Source of the DNA: Antitrichia curtipendula
Taxonomy: Eukaryota > Streptophyta > Bryopsida > Hypnales > Leucodontaceae
Assembly: GCA_951230915.1 (NCBI GenBank)
Contig: OX579641.1
Location: forward strand, 2,542,001 to 2,606,000
Direction of reading: 5' to 3'
Length of the DNA stretch: 64,000 nucleotides
Numbering within the stretch: the stretch's first letter is position 1; each line of letters starts with the position of its first letter. Positions 61,291-64,000 of the stretch are shown here, in pieces. The notes beneath the pieces are model-generated. The model worked only from the letters and a program-made list of their open reading frames with translations. It was not told where the DNA came from and did no database searches. The position numbers and the translations under genes are program-made.

Positions 61291-61957
61291 TTGAAGTTTT
61301 ATGGTGAAGAACTTCATGGTTTGTTGCCATTTTATAGCCAAATATTTTTTCCTGGTGCAATCTCTGGCTCTATAATGCCCCCCAAAAGAAGCCCTGGAGA
61401 CATGGTGGGCAAGATTTCGACAAGATTTCGACCTAGCATGGTTATAGGGTCAAGATGGAAGGGTTTCAAGGTGTCACGGTCGAGCTGGAAGATTTCGACA
61501 TTGCACGGTCGTAGGAGCTGGTCCAGGGCTCCCCAAACCCTAATTCTGTGAAGGGTGCTACAGTATCTTTCCTGCTCACGTGTTTTCTCGCCATCGCCAT
61601 CGCCATGTCCGTTCCTTTTAGGATTTGTGACCGAGGGATTGGAGTTTGGCCTTCGACCTGAATGTGTTTTAGGTATCGTGTTGGTTTTTCTTGTTGAATT
61701 TGAGAAATCGGTTCATCGTTTGGGTATCAGTGGATTTTACAGAGGTCAGATTCTTCGATGGTGACATTCTGAAGTTGGAGGCCGCCCTGTTTGGTTAGCT
61801 GAGGGGCGTCAGAGGATCTCTCCAGGGTGTGTGTTAGAATCTAGTTTTCCTAGTTGGCGGAGATGGTGTTGATTTGAACTCTCAATTGTTTGCAGGTAAA
61901 AGCGACCGGCTGAAAATCAAAGAGGTTTAGGCCCTTGGCACACGAAATCCCGTCGCG
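61291..61957 (+). promoter_or_regulatory. Upstream region of DRG2
   Basis: GC content rises from about 61370 onward, as expected for a promoter or 5' UTR. A short direct repeat (CAAGATTTCGAC twice) lies at 61410-61430. GTTTGCAG at 61889-61896 could be the acceptor of a 5' UTR intron. No TATA box is convincing. Confidence 0.4.
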
Positions 61958-63966
61958 ATGGGGATCGTCGAGAGGATCAAGGAGATTGAGTTCGAGATGG
62001 CTCGAACTCAGAAGAACAAAGCCACAGGTGCTCTTGACTTCTTACTTTCTACATGCATAGTTAAACAATTAGGAACCCGAATCTCAGTCTTCTGACACTG
62101 AGAGGAAAAGCCGTTATATCAGCCCAGAGCTACATAAGCTGTTAAGTTTGTTTCTCGAGACGATAATTGCCATGGCTCAGGAATGCAAATCTTCATTCGC
62201 CTCTGATCTTCAGCTCACTTAGCACAGTAGGAGCCTACATGTTGTATCTGATTCCTTACTGTGTTTAAACTGGTAAATAGATATTCGTGAAAGCGTTGTG
62301 CTGGTCGATTTTGACCTACTTTGATTGAGAAGTGAGCACGAACATGTGTAATTTGAGGAACGACAGGCGCTGATTTTGAGATCAACTTGCTTACAGAGTA
62401 TCATCTAGGGCAGTTGAAAGCTAAAATCGCCAAGCTCAGGACTCAGTTGCTGGAGCCTCCAAAGGTTTCAATTCTACTTCGTCTTTCGTCTTTCGTCTTT
62501 TCCGAGGTTTTTATCAGTACGCGGACGAAGTTCACTTGTGAAGAGAACTTAGGGAGAAGTCTCATGTCTTTTGTGTACATATCTTGACGTGTAGGGCGCC
62601 AGTCAAGGTGGAGATGGGTTTGAGGTTACGAAATTTGGCCATGGTCGATGTGCTCTTATTGGTTTTCCAAGGTGTGCTTCGCAACATTGAGTTCAATGCA
62701 GTATTATTACCTTTGGCAGCGTGACGTTAATGAGTTAATCGCTGCAATTTTGTCTAACAATTTTATCACTTGAATTTAAATCACCAAGAGGTTTCATTTG
62801 TACTGAAGAGATCCTTACTGAATTTGCAGTGTGGGGAAATCAACGTTGTTGACTCTTCTAACGGGCACCCAATCTGAAGCTGCTGCATATGAGTTTACAA
62901 CTCTGACTTGCATTCCTGGTATCATCCATTATAATGATGCGAAGATTCAACTTCTGGATCTTCCTGGTATTATTGAAGGTGCTTCCGAAGGAAAAGGTCG
63001 TGGGCGGCAGGCATGTATAAGAACCCTACGTTAAAGTGGCTAGTGACAATCAGTGACTTGGTCAATGTGCTGTTGTTTAATCCTTACTTTTTGCAATCGC
63101 ATCGCAGAATTCGTCGTGTCTGATTTCCGTTTATTCTTAGCTCTGTTCGCAAGATTTGACTTGAAGGAATTTATTAATGGCTATAGTTTACCGAAGGATG
63201 TTTACATGATGGTGTGCAGGTTATTGCTGTGGCCAAGTCTTCCGATGTTGTGTTGATGGTTCTTGATGCTTCTAAGGTGCATATGTTCATCCTATCGTCT
63301 GTATGAGAATGGTTTCGCTTTCACTGAATGTGCTCATAATTGAGGTACTTAACCAGCGATAGGGAACTTGAGCATTTTTCAATAATGGTGTAAGAGTGGA
63401 TCAGTCTGAAAGGATTGTCTTCAGAGAATAACAGTTTCGAGATTGTTTACTCGCTTCACACTGCACTTTCGTTCATTGAGTCACTTTTGGGTCGTATTTC
63501 TGTGTTGATTCTGATTGATGGAAGCAAGCAGTTGTAATATAATAATCTATGTGCTGCTACAGAGTGAAGGCCACAGGCAGATTTTGACGAGAGAATTGGA
63601 AGCTGTAGGACTACGGCTCAACAAGAAGCCTCCTCAGGTTCGTCAATTAGCTCTGGCCGGATGTACAACAATCTCGTCAGAGACATTCGTCCTTTAGATT
63701 GTAAATTGTCTTGAAATAGTTGACGCGTTCTACAATCTCAAGGTATCCTTTTGATGAGATTTTTCTGCGCTTTGAGTGGTATATCAAGTGGCAGTTTATT
63801 AAGGGTTATTGTATGAAGCAGAGTTGGTTATGCTTGCTCTTTGCAGATCTACTTCAAGAGGAAAAAGACTGGAGGAATCTCTTTCAACAGTACAATGCAG
63901 TTGACGCATGTGGACGAGAAACTCTGTTACCAAATTTTGCACGAATACAAAATTCACAACGCCGAG
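61958..63966 (+). CDS. DRG2: DRG2-type developmentally regulated GTP-binding protein (5' part)
   Basis: DRG2 is a conserved OBG/DRG-class GTPase that, with its DFRP partner, associates with ribosomes and supports translation and growth. Seven exons lie in the window: 61958-62027, 62397-62464, 62595-62671, 62830-63010, 63220-63276, 63563-63637, 63847-63966. The frame is continuous for 216 residues and the gene runs off the right edge. The start is the first ATG and gives the conserved [12 protein letters not shown]-terminus. The helix [14 protein letters not shown] is intact across intron 1. The G1 loop is GFPSVGKS (69-76), split by intron 3. [11 protein letters not shown] (92-102) covers G2, and DLPG (115-118) is G3. 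[15 protein letters not shown] and LNKKPPQIYFKRK follow as in plant DRG2/DRG3. Intron 4 begins with GC (63011), the only non-GT donor seen. Confidence 0.93.
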
Positions 63967-64000
63967 GTAATATTTGTTATTGAATTCAATTGAATGAGTT

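Noticed and set aside
61291..61551. 86-codon plus-strand frame upstream of DRG2
   Set aside because: It lies in the probable promoter/leader region, is Ser/Arg-rich by composition and resembles no protein family.

Overview
The window is nuclear DNA from a land plant. The genes are interrupted by many short introns. The proteins match plant families: an ER-type P2A calcium pump, a DRG2-type GTPase, an RNA polymerase I RPA43-like subunit, and pieces of the proteasome gene RPN9. Much of the rest is AT-rich, repeat-laden intergenic DNA. The lineage cannot be fixed from the sequence alone; a bryophyte or other non-seed plant is a guess.

Layout. (1) 1-9540 is a satellite array of about 131-bp units with a higher-order period of 2763 bp; it runs off the left edge. 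(2) 9541-11440 is unassigned DNA with short repeats. (3) 11780-20268 and 26097-34585 are the two arms of a large inverted repeat. Every paired coordinate sums to 46365, with no net indel over 8489 bp per arm. Each arm holds an RPN9 pseudogene fragment, a complete eight-exon Ca2+-ATPase gene and several small TIR elements. The 5828-bp spacer (20269-26096) has no recognisable gene. Just outside the identical arms the homology continues for about 320-340 bp, but clearly diverged. (4) 35-52.6 kb is gene-free and packed with non-autonomous transposon-like elements. These include a family flanked by TTAA with CCC(C)TAAAG ends (piggyBac-like), a nearly full-length foldback, a 1.58-kb long-TIR element, and a cluster of three related elements. 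(5) 53961-56830 (minus strand) carries an intact six-exon RPA43-like gene, with a third RPN9 5' fragment directly upstream of its ATG. (6) 56.8-61.9 kb is unassigned AT-rich DNA. (7) 61958 to the right edge is the 5' part of a DRG2-type GTPase gene.

The most unusual features are three. The first is the calcium-pump palindrome, which looks recently copied or homogenised. The second is that the 5' part of RPN9, with its intron, sits upstream and in the same orientation of two unrelated genes (the calcium pump, twice, and RPA43), which suggests reuse of a housekeeping promoter. The third is the family of TTAA-flanked elements, whose superfamily is not one of the usual land-plant DNA transposons. 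The genes do not form a pathway; they share only position and, possibly, promoter origin.
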